From contig NZ_DGUZ01000001.1 of assembly GCF_002394865.1 (NCBI RefSeq), forward strand, positions 1 through 64,000: a stretch of 64,000 bases of DNA. Reading direction: 5' to 3'. The stretch comes from Fibrobacter sp. UBA4297. Its GTDB lineage: Bacteria > Fibrobacterota > Fibrobacteria > Fibrobacterales > Fibrobacteraceae. The notes beneath the pieces are model-generated. The model worked only from the letters and a program-made list of their open reading frames with translations, searched no databases and had not been told where the DNA came from. The position numbers and the translations under genes are program-made. This document shows positions 25,698 to 34,811 of this stretch, piece by piece. Within the stretch, counting starts at the first letter, position 1; each line of letters opens with the position of its first letter.

Positions 25698-25756
25698 CGC
25701 TCAATCCTTTTGCAGCGCGCGTGCTAAAAAAACATGTTTTGTGTTTTTCCTCAATG

Positions 25757-25762
25757 TATAAT
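25757..25762 (+). promoter_or_regulatory. TATAAT box of the CotH lipoprotein gene
   Basis: TATAAT lies 61 bp before the start codon at 25824. The surrounding 15-mer AATGTATAATTAGAC also occurs on the minus strand before the mcrB start at 39815. An AAGGG Shine-Dalgarno precedes the gene. Confidence 0.55.
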
Positions 25763-25823
25763 TAGACTAAGGATTGGATTGGTGTAACGCTCAAAATGTA
25801 TCGCTCAATTTAAGGGATCAGAC

Positions 25824-28800
25824 ATGAAAAAAATTGTTTCTGGTGTAGCGTTATTTGGGATTAGTTTTGGTTTGGTTTTATCGGCGTGCGGGGATTCGAA
25901 CGAAGGTTCGGTTAATCCGATGGTGCCTGGCTTAAGTGAAGTCAGTTCTAGTTCTGAGGCCGCGGGCTTTGGTGATGGCCTTTCTAGCGCTTTGTTGCCG
26001 GGACTTTCTTCGGCGGGCGTCCCGGGCGGGGCTGGAACATCGAGTGGTGTACCTTCTCTATCAAATTCGTCTTCATCTTCGAATGCGAATTTGTCGTCTG
26101 GCACTTTGTATGTCCCGTCGTCAAGTTCTGTGCCTGTTGTGGTACCGCAATTTGAGGGCGTGAGTCCTGTTTTTTTCTCGGAAGTTTCTCCGATGAATGC
26201 GAATTTCAAGGACAACGATGGAAGTGATCCGGGCTGGGTTGAATTTTACAACTCGTCGGATGCGCCTGTGGATTTGAAAGGGTATTCGTTAACGGATGAC
26301 TTGACTAATTTGCACCGCTGGACTTTTGGCGATGCGGTTATCCCCGCAAAGAGCTACATGCTCGTATTCCTTTCGGGCAAGAACTATCCCGATTACATTG
26401 CGCCTTCGGATTCCATCGACTTGATGGGAACGGATTGCAGTTCGGAAACATCTGGTGGTGGGGGCAACTTCAATTTCCCTGGCATGGGTGGCGGCATGGG
26501 TGGTGACTTTGGCAATCCCGGTGCAGGGGGTGCTGCGGTCAATTCCCAAGATGTCGTAAATTTGCCAGGAAAAACTTCGCTGTGCTTTAGTGAAGGCGGA
26601 GTGCAACAGATTGGTTCTGTGCTGAAGGTGGCGCAGGGAGGCTCGTATTCGCGCGTTGTGGTCAAGCCGAATTCGGCAAATCTTGGAAAGGTCGACCAGC
26701 TTGTTGTGCGCGGGTTCATTACCAAAAATCACAAGATTCGCTTGAATTTCAAGGAAGGTGATGCGCTCAGCGAATGGAGCGGCAAGAATCTCCGCGGTAC
26801 AGGCGATGCTTCTTCGATTTATTACGTCCGCCTGGATGACAATGCAAAAGACCTGAATCGTAACAAAGTGACGGCAGCGACGTTTGCCAGTGAAACTCAG
26901 GGGAGTGAAACGACAACGATTCAGATAATGTCTTTTATTGCACGCAAGCGCGGTCATGAACCGCACGCTTCGTTCAAAATTGGTAAAGATGGTGGTTCGT
27001 TGTTCTTTGTGAATCGTGAAAGTGCTCTTGTCGATTCGGTGCGATTTGGTGTTGTGCCATCGACTGCATCCTGGTCGCGTGATGGGGCTGGCAAGTGGGG
27101 TTTTGCAACGCCTTCGCCTTATGGACATACGGTGGGCGAGGTCTTTGCGGAACAGGCGCAAGTGGCTGAAGTCAACATTCCGCCTTCTGGATTCTACACG
27201 TCTGCGGTGACAGCGACATTCCCGGCGGGCACGCGTTGCGAACAGGGCGGTGCCGAGGTCAATGCAAATTCTCCGGTGGTGCAGACGACATTGACGTTTA
27301 ATGCGACGACTGTTCTACGTTGCCGTACTTATGCAACCGGCTCCTATCCGAGCGAAGAAATTATCCGTACTTACGTTTTTGAACAAGCTCCATCGCTTGC
27401 TGCTTTGTTTGTGACGACGGATCCGCTTTCGATGTTCAGTCCCGATAGTGGCCTTTACATGAAGGGCAATGGCGCCTCAATGATGGATCCAAAGAAGGGC
27501 GCAAACTTTTGGAGTAACCGCGAACTCCCGGTCTATGTAGAATTTATGGAACCAGGAAAGCCGAAAGCGCCTGCGTTTGGCATCATGGGCGATTACAAGA
27601 TTACTGGCCAGTACAGTCGTGCAAAAGAAAAGAAATCCTTTGCAGTGACCATGCGCGAGGAATATGGCGAAAAACGTCTCAAGTACACGTTGTTCCCAGA
27701 TCACCCGGAACTCAAAAAGTTCAAGGCGTTCTCGGTTCGCAATTTTGGTAACAATAGTGGCGACGAGTATGTGCGCGACCGTTTGGGTACCTCCATGACG
27801 GATGGCCTCGGCGTGGATTACCAGCGTGGACGTTATATTGTTGTGTATTACAATGGCAAGTATTATGGTATTCATGACTTGCGTGAACGCAATAACGAAT
27901 ATTATTACGAAACAAAGTACGGTTACGACCCGAACGATATCGACCTGCTTGAAACATCGGCAAGCGGTACAGACGAGGCTAGTGCCGGATCTTCTGCGGA
28001 TTACAAGGCTATGCTGGATTGGTTGCAAAGTAATGAGCTTAAATCGGAAGCGAACTACAATAAGATTGCTGACCAGATTGATATCGACAACTATATCAGT
28101 TACATGCAGACAGAAATGTTCTTGAACAACAGCGACTGGCCGCACAACAATATGAAAAAGTGGCGTGTCGCAAGTCAGAAGACGAAGTGGAAATGGTTCC
28201 TGTACGATACGGACTTTGGCTTTGGCGTGTCTTACAATACACAGACCGGCAACGTTTTTAACTATGTGACTAATGCCAATGGTACGAACAACGGCATGGG
28301 CGGATTCAATTTCCCGGGCGTAGGGGGCGGACAACAGCAAGCTGGAGGCTCTATTTCTCCGCATACGATTCTCATGATCCGCTTGCTCGGTAACGAGGGC
28401 TTCAAGAATGCGTTTATCAACCGCTTTAGCGTGCTCCTTTCGATGAATTTCTCTGCAGATAGGCTTCTCAAGCGCATCGATGAATTGCAATCGCAGGTGC
28501 AGTCCGAAATGGCGCGCGATCAGCAGTTTTGGAACTATAACGCAAGCAGCATGAGCAGTAACCTTGAAACGGTAAAGAGCTATGCACAAACACGTCAGGC
28601 TGATTTACGAGGGCAAATGGAAACGTATTTCTCGCTGAGTTCCCCGGTCGAAATGACGTTAACGGCACAGGGCTCAGGCACGATTCTCGTGGATGGGCTC
28701 GCATTGGACAAGTCTTCGATGAAGGTCTCGTTCTATTCGGGGGTTCCGGTCACGCTTACGGCTCAGGCAAGTTCTGGAAGCTCGTTCACGGGCTGGAGCG

Positions 28801-28871
28801 ATGGCGTTACGGATGTGACCCGCAAGGTGAATCCGGGTGAAGTCACGTCGGTTACTGCCGTATTCAGGTAG
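25824..28871 (+). CDS. Surface lipoprotein with lamin-tail and CotH kinase-like domains
   Basis: This is a 1015-residue lipoprotein (VLSAC lipobox, Cys near residue 22). A Ser/Gly-rich linker spans about 25-108. A lamin-tail domain (about 113-205) carries ISEVSPMNANFKDND-like sequence. A chitobiase/FN3-like domain spans about 450-518. The CotH domain runs from about 590 to 900, with VRNFGNNSGDEYVRDRLG, GKYYGIHDLRERN, NNSDWPHNNMKKWR and YDTDFGFG. CotH proteins are atypical protein kinases in Bacillus spores, and the invariant Asp and Glu positions look present. The C-terminal 75 residues form an InlB-B-repeat-like module (FTGWSDG). Two FNFPG Gly-rich patches (about 214 and 827) may be flexible loops or phosphorylation targets. 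Cell-surface role inferred. Confidence 0.85.
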   Translation: MKKIVSGVALFGISFGLVLSACGDSNEGSVNPMVPGLSEVSSSSEAAGFGDGLSSALLPGLSSAGVPGGAGTSSGVPSLSNSSSSSNANLSSGTLYVPSSSSVPVVVPQFEGVSPVFFSEVSPMNANFKDNDGSDPGWVEFYNSSDAPVDLKGYSLTDDLTNLHRWTFGDAVIPAKSYMLVFLSGKNYPDYIAPSDSIDLMGTDCSSETSGGGGNFNFPGMGGGMGGDFGNPGAGGAAVNSQDVVNLPGKTSLCFSEGGVQQIGSVLKVAQGGSYSRVVVKPNSANLGKVDQLVVRGFITKNHKIRLNFKEGDALSEWSGKNLRGTGDASSIYYVRLDDNAKDLNRNKVTAATFASETQGSETTTIQIMSFIARKRGHEPHASFKIGKDGGSLFFVNRESALVDSVRFGVVPSTASWSRDGAGKWGFATPSPYGHTVGEVFAEQAQVAEVNIPPSGFYTSAVTATFPAGTRCEQGGAEVNANSPVVQTTLTFNATTVLRCRTYATGSYPSEEIIRTYVFEQAPSLAALFVTTDPLSMFSPDSGLYMKGNGASMMDPKKGANFWSNRELPVYVEFMEPGKPKAPAFGIMGDYKITGQYSRAKEKKSFAVTMREEYGEKRLKYTLFPDHPELKKFKAFSVRNFGNNSGDEYVRDRLGTSMTDGLGVDYQRGRYIVVYYNGKYYGIHDLRERNNEYYYETKYGYDPNDIDLLETSASGTDEASAGSSADYKAMLDWLQSNELKSEANYNKIADQIDIDNYISYMQTEMFLNNSDWPHNNMKKWRVASQKTKWKWFLYDTDFGFGVSYNTQTGNVFNYVTNANGTNNGMGGFNFPGVGGGQQQAGGSISPHTILMIRLLGNEGFKNAFINRFSVLLSMNFSADRLLKRIDELQSQVQSEMARDQQFWNYNASSMSSNLETVKSYAQTRQADLRGQMETYFSLSSPVEMTLTAQGSGTILVDGLALDKSSMKVSFYSGVPVTLTAQASSGSSFTGWSDGVTDVTRKVNPGEVTSVTAVFR

Positions 28872-28930
28872 TCGCGGACTTTCAAAAATGACATATAAGC
28901 CTAAAAATTAATTAAACTGGAAACAAAAAA

Positions 28931-28962
28931 AAAGCTTGGCGAAACAGCCAGGCTTTTTTTAA
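28931..28962. terminator. Terminator behind the CotH lipoprotein gene, bidirectional
   Basis: AAGCTTGGC (28933-28941) pairs with GCCAGGCTT (28948-28956) with one mismatch. A run of A on the left and T7 on the right let it work in both directions between two convergent genes. Confidence 0.85.
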
Positions 28963-28981
28963 ATAAATTAATCACGAAACT

Positions 28982-29076
28982 CAAGCGACTAGATAATTCG
29001 GAATTAAGGAGTAGAAATTAGGAGTTTATCTCAGAAGAATTAATTCCGAACTCCTAATTCCCATCTAGTAACTCAA
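28982..29076. repeat. Two-armed short-word element, AATTAGGAG type
   Basis: GACTAGATAATTCGGAATTA and AAATTAGGAGTTT on the left are answered by AATTCCGAACTCCTAATTCC and CATCTAGTAAC on the right. The arms are therefore complementary around a TCTCAGAAGA centre. Confidence 0.7.
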
Positions 29077-29077
29077 A

Positions 29078-29503
29078 CTATCCCAGCATCTCGGATGTGC
29101 TGAGAGTCTTGAAGTTCTTTTCTTCCAAGACCTTGAGCGCCTTTTCGGTATCGCTGAATCGAAGAATCATGACGTTTGTTGCCGTCGAGCATTCGGACGG
29201 GTAAGCGTACATGTAGTCAATCTGCAAGTCGCCGAGAACGTCGAGAAGGTCTGCAAGACCGCCAACCTTGTCTGCAACAGGGCATGCGACAACGTCTGTG
29301 ACGGTGGCGCTGAGGCCAGCCTTGGCAAGAACATTGACAGCCTTTTCAGAATCGTTCACAATCAGGCGGATAAGGCCGAATTCGCCGGAATCGGCGAGCG
29401 TGAGCGAGAGAAGGTTGATGCCTGCATCGGCGAGCGAGCGGCAAACAGCCTGGAGACGACCCGGTCGGTTCGACACGAAAACTGAAACTTGTGGTATCTT
29501 CAT
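29078..29503 (-). CDS. Tandem ACT-domain protein
   Basis: The 141-residue protein consists of two ACT domains. The first begins QVSVFVSNRPGRLQAVCRSLADAGINL, the standard ACT start with the Gly of the ligand turn. The second begins near residue 72. ACT domains bind amino acids or related ligands. This type is regularly found beside phenylacetate-CoA ligase genes, as here: the PaaK-like gene is 120 bp upstream on the same strand, with a repeat element between. A regulatory or product-sensing role is inferred. Confidence 0.85.
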   Translation of the reverse strand: MKIPQVSVFVSNRPGRLQAVCRSLADAGINLLSLTLADSGEFGLIRLIVNDSEKAVNVLAKAGLSATVTDVVACPVADKVGGLADLLDVLGDLQIDYMYAYPSECSTATNVMILRFSDTEKALKVLEEKNFKTLSTSEMLG

Positions 29504-29524
29504 AAAATTTCTCCTTGTAAAGGT

Positions 29525-29630
29525 TGCTAGGTAATAGTGGTTAGTATGCAGTGGTTAGTAAACAGGGCGGCTTTGCCGCAATTGTAAATTCTAACCACCA
29601 ACCACTAATCACTAACCACTTCCTGCTAAA
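29525..29630. repeat. Two-armed short-word element, GGTTAGT/CTAACCAC type
   Basis: The left arm AGTGGTTAGTATGCAGTGGT is followed by a GCGGCTTTGCCGC hairpin and the right arm CTAACCACCAACCACTAATC. Arms are complementary with 7-bp periodicity. The element sits between two genes probably in one operon, so it would be transcribed and could form a long hairpin. Confidence 0.75.
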
Positions 29631-30963
29631 TCTTCTTCCTGTTGTCGATAACTCGCTTGGCCTTGCCTTCGCTACGCGGCAGGGAATCCGGTTCGCAGAG
29701 CGTGACAATCACGGAGATGCCAAGAATCTGTTCGATGGAATGCTTGAACTTCTTGGAGAGCTGTTCCATATCGCTCATGGAGTCGCTCACCATGTCGCGA
29801 GAAACTTCGACCTTGACTTCGAGCGTGTCCATGTTGTTCTTGGTATCGAGCACAATCTGGTAATGCGGCAATGCCTTTTCGGCGCGGAGGAGAGCCGTTT
29901 CGATTTGGCTCGGGAACACGTTCACGCCACGCATGATAATCATGTCGTCGCTACGGCGGCCAATGCGGCGGATACGGCGGATTGTACGGCCGCACTTGCA
30001 CTTGGTCTTTTCAATTGCGGTAATGTCGCGGGTGCGGTAGCGGAGAATCGGCATAGCGCGCTTGCTGAGCGTACTGATGACGAGTTCGCCTTCCTCGCCG
30101 TCCGGGAGCGGTTCGAGCGTTTCCGGGTCCACGATTTCAGGATAAAAGTGGTCTTCGAAAATGTGGATGCCGTCGCGGCATTCGCATTCGCAGCCCACGC
30201 CCGGACCGACAATTTCAGAAAGACCGTAAATGTCGTAAGCCTTGATGCCCGTCTTTTCTTCGATGTAGTCGCGCATGCCGTCGCTCCACGGTTCTGCACC
30301 GAAGATGCCGCGCTTCACGTTCAACTTGGAAATATCAACGCCCATCTTTTCGGCAACGTCAATGATACGGACGAAGTAACTTGGAGTGCCACCGACTGCG
30401 GTCACGCCGAAGTCCTTCATAAGCATCACCTGGCGTTCGGTATTGCCGCCGCTAATCGGCACAACTGTGGCGCCGAGGGCTTCGAAACCGCCGTGAATGC
30501 CAAGGCCGCCCGTGAAGAGGCCGTAGCCGTAGAAGTTCTGTACAATGTCCGTGCTGCGGAAACCGCAAGCCAAAAGGCCGCGCTTCACGACCTGCGCCCA
30601 GACTTCCATGTCTTCCTTGGTGTAACCGACAACGATCGGCTTACCGGTGGTGCCGGAGCTTGCGTGCAGACGCACGACTTCGCTCATGTCCACGGCAAAG
30701 AGACCGTATGGATAGGTGTCGCGCAAGTCCTTCTTCATGGAGAACGGAATCTTTGCAATGTCCTTCAATGTCTTGATGTCATCGGGCGTAACGCCCTTTT
30801 CGACCATGCGGTCGTGGAACAGCGGAACTTTTTCGTAAGCGAGCTTCACGGTTGCACGCAAACGCTGCAACTGCAATTCGCGCAATTTTTCTTCGGGCAT
30901 AAAATCAAGCGCCATTTCGGGCAAGATTTTGTTTTCTTCGTCGTTCCAGGCTGTAGATCGCAT
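29626..30963 (-). CDS. paaK: Phenylacetate-CoA ligase family protein (AMP-forming)
   Basis: The 445-residue protein activates an aryl or aryl-like acid as acyl-AMP and then CoA ester. The AMP-binding motif LHASSGTTGKPIVVGYT lies near residue 101, followed by YGLSEIVGPGVG, YRTRDI and IMRGVNVFPSQIE, all standard for PaaK. Four Cys in CECEC and CKCG may bind a metal. ATG 30963 is preferred over TTG 30975, because AAGG lies at the right distance. In organisms without phenylacetate degradation such ligases often work in aromatic amino acid synthesis from aryl acids, often with the ACT protein as here; that role is inference. Confidence 0.88.
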   Translation of the reverse strand: MRSTAWNDEENKILPEMALDFMPEEKLRELQLQRLRATVKLAYEKVPLFHDRMVEKGVTPDDIKTLKDIAKIPFSMKKDLRDTYPYGLFAVDMSEVVRLHASSGTTGKPIVVGYTKEDMEVWAQVVKRGLLACGFRSTDIVQNFYGYGLFTGGLGIHGGFEALGATVVPISGGNTERQVMLMKDFGVTAVGGTPSYFVRIIDVAEKMGVDISKLNVKRGIFGAEPWSDGMRDYIEEKTGIKAYDIYGLSEIVGPGVGCECECRDGIHIFEDHFYPEIVDPETLEPLPDGEEGELVISTLSKRAMPILRYRTRDITAIEKTKCKCGRTIRRIRRIGRRSDDMIIMRGVNVFPSQIETALLRAEKALPHYQIVLDTKNNMDTLEVKVEVSRDMVSDSMSDMEQLSKKFKHSIEQILGISVIVTLCEPDSLPRSEGKAKRVIDNRKKI

Positions 30964-31100
30964 AATATCCTTCAATAAAGGTGTAGGTTAAAATTTTTCG
31001 CCTTAAATATATATAATGTGCTTGCATTGCGTTTTATTTGGGAGCGTTTCTTTTTCTTTGCGAAAATGCTAGTTGAGCCTTTGTCCATATATATGGATGA

Positions 31101-31243
31101 CGATGTCATTCCCGACTTGATCGGGAATCTCCTTCTCGTATAATAAAAAGGAGGTGCCCGCTCGTCCCCGTCATCCCCGTCATCCCCGTCAAGCGAGGAC
31201 AGGCGCGAGGACAGGCGCGAGGACAGGTAGGCGGGCATGACAT
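31101..31243. repeat. Composite of palindromic elements and short tandem repeats
   Basis: GTCATTCCCGA...TCGGGAAT begins the block. GGAGGTGCCCGC at 31151 and GGCGGGCATGAC at 31230 form outer arms. Between them lie CCCCGTCAT three times and the 12-mer GCGAGGACAGGC about three times. This is a palindromic element invaded or expanded by tandem duplication. The remaining gap (30964-31417) shows only an AT-rich TTTTTGTATTTTT promoter-like stretch near 31370. Confidence 0.65.
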
Positions 31244-31420
31244 GTTTGTGTAACAGTTTCAAAAAGTGTAAAAATCGGGACGTTATAACCCTTATTCCAA
31301 CATTCCCGTTTATTCGTCGGCCGTTTGGCCTTTTTTCAAAAAGTCGTGTGGGCGGGGGAGTGTAATTTTTGTATTTTTGGGCAGAAAATTTAAATAAACT
31401 GCTTTATAGGTAGGTCTATT

Positions 31421-34207
31421 CTGCGTTCCCGTTCGCTTTTATTTGCTCTTGCTTTGGTCGGTATGTCGAATGCCCAGCTGTTGGACATGTCGCAGATTTC
31501 CGACAAGTATATGGTTGAGAATAAGATCAACAAGATTCGTGTCGAAGGCACCCACCACATGGACGAACGTTCGGTTCTCGGGCGTATCGGCATCCGTACG
31601 GGGCAAAGCTATTCCCCGACCTCGCTTTCTGAAAAAGTCCAGAATTCTGTGAGTTCGCTTTATGCTTCGGGCTTGTTTGACGATGTGACTGCCTGGGTGG
31701 ACTATGTTGGCGATGACGGCTCTTATGTGGACTTGATATTCAAGGTCAAGGAACTCCCTGCTCTCGATACCGCTATTTTGGATGGCTGCGACGAAGTTTC
31801 TGAAGACGATCTCCGTCTAAAGATTCACATGATTACGGGCCAGGTCTATAGCAAGGCGCAGTTGGAACGCACTCGCCAGGCTATGCTCGACCATTACCGC
31901 TCAGAAGGGTTCCTCCTTGCAGAAGTGGGCTACCGCGAAGAACCGGTGGACGAATACCAGAACAAGGTGACCTTCGTGATTCGCGAAGGCAACAAGGTGC
32001 GCATCCGCGGCTTGGACGTGAAGGGCAATGACCACGTGCCTGTCGAAGAAATTGCAGACCACATGCTCTCGAAGGAAAACCAGTGGTGGGGCGGTGGCGA
32101 GTTCAAGGAAAACGTGTTTGAAGCCGACCGCGATACCGTGCTGAACGTCTTCCGCCATTTCGGTTACTTGGATGCGGAACTCAACGATTACCACGCCGAA
32201 TACCTCCCGGATTCTACCTGCCTGTTCTACCTTGGACGCATGGTGCCGGTTGGAGAACGCCTTGCCCCGCTGTATGCGCAGTTGAACGAGGCCATGGCTG
32301 ATTCTACGAACCCGCTTTACAAGATGGCAGGCAAGCCGACCATGGAAGTGACGCATTATTACAGGAACATGCGCAAGGCTTCTGACAAGTATCCGGTTGC
32401 AAGGCGCAAGCCGCAGGTCAAGGACGAAGAAGACGCCTGGACTCTCCTGAACGACATTATCCGCTACGAAAGTGCACGCAAGGAATGGCTTTCGCTCGTC
32501 GCTGGCCGCAAGTGGAATAACCCGAAGATTGATTCCCTCCTCAAAATCAAGAAGCGCTCCGCTTACGAAAGCAAGCTCCTCGTGCGCTACATGATTGAGG
32601 ACATGATTCCTGCCCTTTACAAGTACGATAACATCAAGACCTCTAGCGATATTATAGTGCATATCGACGTGACCGAAGGCCGCCGCTACTACATGGGCGG
32701 GCTCCACTTTACGGGTAACGAGGTACAGAGCGATGCCATGCTCGGCTACGTGTTCCGTCTCGATAGCGGTGCCGTGTTTGACCAGTATCTCTACGAAGCC
32801 TCCCGCAAGGCCTTGCTCGATTCTTACCGCGAAGATGGCTATCTCTTTGCCCAGTTCGATGAAGAGAGAACGTTCGAGAACGATTCCATTGTGAACCTCG
32901 CATACAAGATGAACGAAGGCTTGCCGGCCCAGATCCACAAGGTGCATGTACGTGGTAACACCAAGACGAACGAAAAAGTTATCCGCCGCGAAGTCCGCCT
33001 GTATCCGGGCGATACGTACCGCCAGTCCGCTTTGGAACGTAGCTTCCGCGACATTATGCAGCTCAACTACTTCGACATGGTCGTGCCCGATATCAAGGTC
33101 GTGGGCGAACAGGAGGTGGACCTCGACTTTGCCGTGCAAGAAAAGCAGGCCGGTACAGGTCAGTTCAGCTTGGGCGTGTCCTATAGCGAAAGCGATGGCT
33201 TTGTCGGTACGGCTAGCATCTCCATCCCGAACTGCTGTATGGGCGATGGCCAGCAGGCAGCCTTGAACCTCGAATACGGTGCCGACAAGAAGAGCGCAAC
33301 GATTAGCTTTACGGAACCGTGGTTCCTCGACAAGCCGATTACGGTCGGTGCAAGCCTCAGCTATTCCTGGTGGAACATGGAAGACTATGACGACCACGAC
33401 ATTACCCGCTACGGTGGTAACATCTTTGCTGGTAAGCGACTCAAGTGGCCGGATGACTACTTCTACGGTCAAGTGGGTTACGGTTGGCTCATGAACGACC
33501 AGGGCCCGAATATTGACAATAGCTATGTGGTTTACACGGGTATCGAATCGGCATTCAACTTCCGCATCCAGCGCGATGACAAGAACTTGCCGCAGTTCCC
33601 GACCGAAGGTTCTCGCTACGTGCTCGACGTGCAGTGGGCCGATAAGATCTTTGGCAGTGACTTTGAATTCGTGAAGGCCGACCTCTCCATCAAGTGGTGG
33701 TTCCCGATCTTCCGTGACCGTCTCACGATTGCCCTTACAAATGAATACGGCGTAATCTTTGGCGACAAGTTGCAACATCGTACGTTGTATAAAATGGGTG
33801 GCGTGCTTGGCTACGACGGTATGCTCCGTGGTTATAGCTCGGGTTCCATCGGTCAGAGCCGTTTGGGTCGCAGCTACCAGTACATTGGTGCTGAACTCCA
33901 GCTTGGCCTTGTGCCGCAGACGTTCTACCTCTTGCCGTTCTTCTTTGATGCCGGTAACGTGTTCGGTGAACGTATCGACAATAACCAGCGTGTGGACAAG
34001 CCTCGTAAGAACCCGCTCAGTGAATGGGATCCGACGAAGCTCAAGAAGGATATTGGCTTTGGCTTCCGCGTAGTGGTGCCGATGCTTGGCATTATCGGTT
34101 TCGACTTTGCTTGGCCGCTTGATCCGGGTGAATCCTACAGTGACGGAACGCAGCTGCCTAGCGTGGGCGATATGGAATTCAACTTTGTTATTGGTCAGGC
34201 ATTCTAG
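31421..34207 (+). CDS. bamA: BamA outer-membrane assembly factor with non-AUG start
   Basis: The about 928-residue Omp85 protein inserts beta-barrel proteins. POTRA domains occupy roughly the first 560 residues and the 16-strand barrel the rest, with LRGYSSGSIG as the lid-loop VRGF-type motif. About 130 charged helical residues (around 290-415) are inserted among the POTRA domains. The frame contains a complete signal peptide, LRSRSLLFALALVGMSNA, but no ATG, GTG or TTG before it; the first TTG (31454) would cut it in half. The frame opens after a stop at 31391. CTG 31421 (GGTAGG six bases upstream) or ATT 31418 is the likely start. ompH follows 18 bp downstream. Confidence 0.88.
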   Translation: MRSRSLLFALALVGMSNAQLLDMSQISDKYMVENKINKIRVEGTHHMDERSVLGRIGIRTGQSYSPTSLSEKVQNSVSSLYASGLFDDVTAWVDYVGDDGSYVDLIFKVKELPALDTAILDGCDEVSEDDLRLKIHMITGQVYSKAQLERTRQAMLDHYRSEGFLLAEVGYREEPVDEYQNKVTFVIREGNKVRIRGLDVKGNDHVPVEEIADHMLSKENQWWGGGEFKENVFEADRDTVLNVFRHFGYLDAELNDYHAEYLPDSTCLFYLGRMVPVGERLAPLYAQLNEAMADSTNPLYKMAGKPTMEVTHYYRNMRKASDKYPVARRKPQVKDEEDAWTLLNDIIRYESARKEWLSLVAGRKWNNPKIDSLLKIKKRSAYESKLLVRYMIEDMIPALYKYDNIKTSSDIIVHIDVTEGRRYYMGGLHFTGNEVQSDAMLGYVFRLDSGAVFDQYLYEASRKALLDSYREDGYLFAQFDEERTFENDSIVNLAYKMNEGLPAQIHKVHVRGNTKTNEKVIRREVRLYPGDTYRQSALERSFRDIMQLNYFDMVVPDIKVVGEQEVDLDFAVQEKQAGTGQFSLGVSYSESDGFVGTASISIPNCCMGDGQQAALNLEYGADKKSATISFTEPWFLDKPITVGASLSYSWWNMEDYDDHDITRYGGNIFAGKRLKWPDDYFYGQVGYGWLMNDQGPNIDNSYVVYTGIESAFNFRIQRDDKNLPQFPTEGSRYVLDVQWADKIFGSDFEFVKADLSIKWWFPIFRDRLTIALTNEYGVIFGDKLQHRTLYKMGGVLGYDGMLRGYSSGSIGQSRLGRSYQYIGAELQLGLVPQTFYLLPFFFDAGNVFGERIDNNQRVDKPRKNPLSEWDPTKLKKDIGFGFRVVVPMLGIIGFDFAWPLDPGESYSDGTQLPSVGDMEFNFVIGQAF

Positions 34208-34225
34208 CCGGAATGGAGGTGCGCT

Positions 34226-34741
34226 ATGATTCGCAGGTTGATCGTTTTGCTTTCGGTAGTCTTTGCCTGTGCAAGCTTTGCCGAAGATGGTCTTCGCATT
34301 GCCCATGTGGACTCAAAGATTATCTTTGACGGCTTCAAGGGCACCAGGAAGGCTCAGGAAGAGTATGATCGCCAAGTGGCAAAATGGGAACAGCAGGCGA
34401 ACCTTCTGCAGAAGGAACTTGCCGCCATCAAGGAAAGGCTCGATAAGCAGGTCCTGATTCTTTCTGACGAAAAGAAGCGCGAACTTGAAGCCGAATACAA
34501 CAAGAAGGATACGGAACTCAAGTCCTTCATTGACCGCGTCTATGGCCGTAACGGCGAACTCATCAGCGAAAACGAAAAGGTGAGCGCCCCGATTATCCAG
34601 CTTATCCGCAAGGCGGTGAACGAGATTGCTTTGCAGGAAGGCTATGACATGGTCGTTGATCGTGCTACTGGCGCTGTGCTCTTCTGGAAAAAGGAAAACG
34701 ACCTTACGAACAAGGTGCTGAACTATCTGAATAACAGATAA
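34226..34741 (+). CDS. skp: OmpH/Skp-family periplasmic chaperone
   Basis: The 171-residue protein has a signal peptide (cleavage after SFA) and the Skp plan: a small beta core (LRIAHVDSKIIFDGF at the start, EGYDMVVDRATGAVLFW at the end) with two long coiled-coil arms between. Skp trimers hold unfolded outer-membrane proteins on their way to BamA. GGAGG precedes ATG 34226. The close link to bamA is the standard order in many Gram-negative bacteria. Confidence 0.93.
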   Translation: MIRRLIVLLSVVFACASFAEDGLRIAHVDSKIIFDGFKGTRKAQEEYDRQVAKWEQQANLLQKELAAIKERLDKQVLILSDEKKRELEAEYNKKDTELKSFIDRVYGRNGELISENEKVSAPIIQLIRKAVNEIALQEGYDMVVDRATGAVLFWKKENDLTNKVLNYLNNR

Positions 34742-34750
34742 TAACAATTT

Positions 34751-34804
34751 GTCATGCCCGCCACCTTGTCATCCCGGACTCCGTTCCGGGAGGGCACCTC
34801 CTTT
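34751..34804. repeat. GTCATGCCCGCC / CCGGACTCCGTTCCGG element
   Basis: GTCATGCCCGCC and the palindrome CCCGGACTCCGTTCCGGG belong to the dispersed palindromic family. It follows the ompH stop. Confidence 0.65.
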
Positions 34805-34811
34805 TGAAAAA

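Noticed and set aside
29551..30978. 475-codon ORF on the plus strand opposite paaK
   Set aside because: It is a shadow frame of paaK caused by biased codon use; the sequence has no family resemblance while the minus frame is a clear PaaK.
31160..31235. CRISPR or VNTR gene
   Set aside because: CCCCGTCAT and GCGAGGACAGGC tandem copies are too short and have no spacers; they lie inside a palindromic intergenic element.
31454..34207. BamA starting at TTG 31454
   Set aside because: It would leave only half of an evident signal peptide and has no Shine-Dalgarno at the right distance.
31901..34306. 801-codon ORF opposite bamA
   Set aside because: It is the antisense shadow of a codon-biased gene; His- and Val-rich with no domain.
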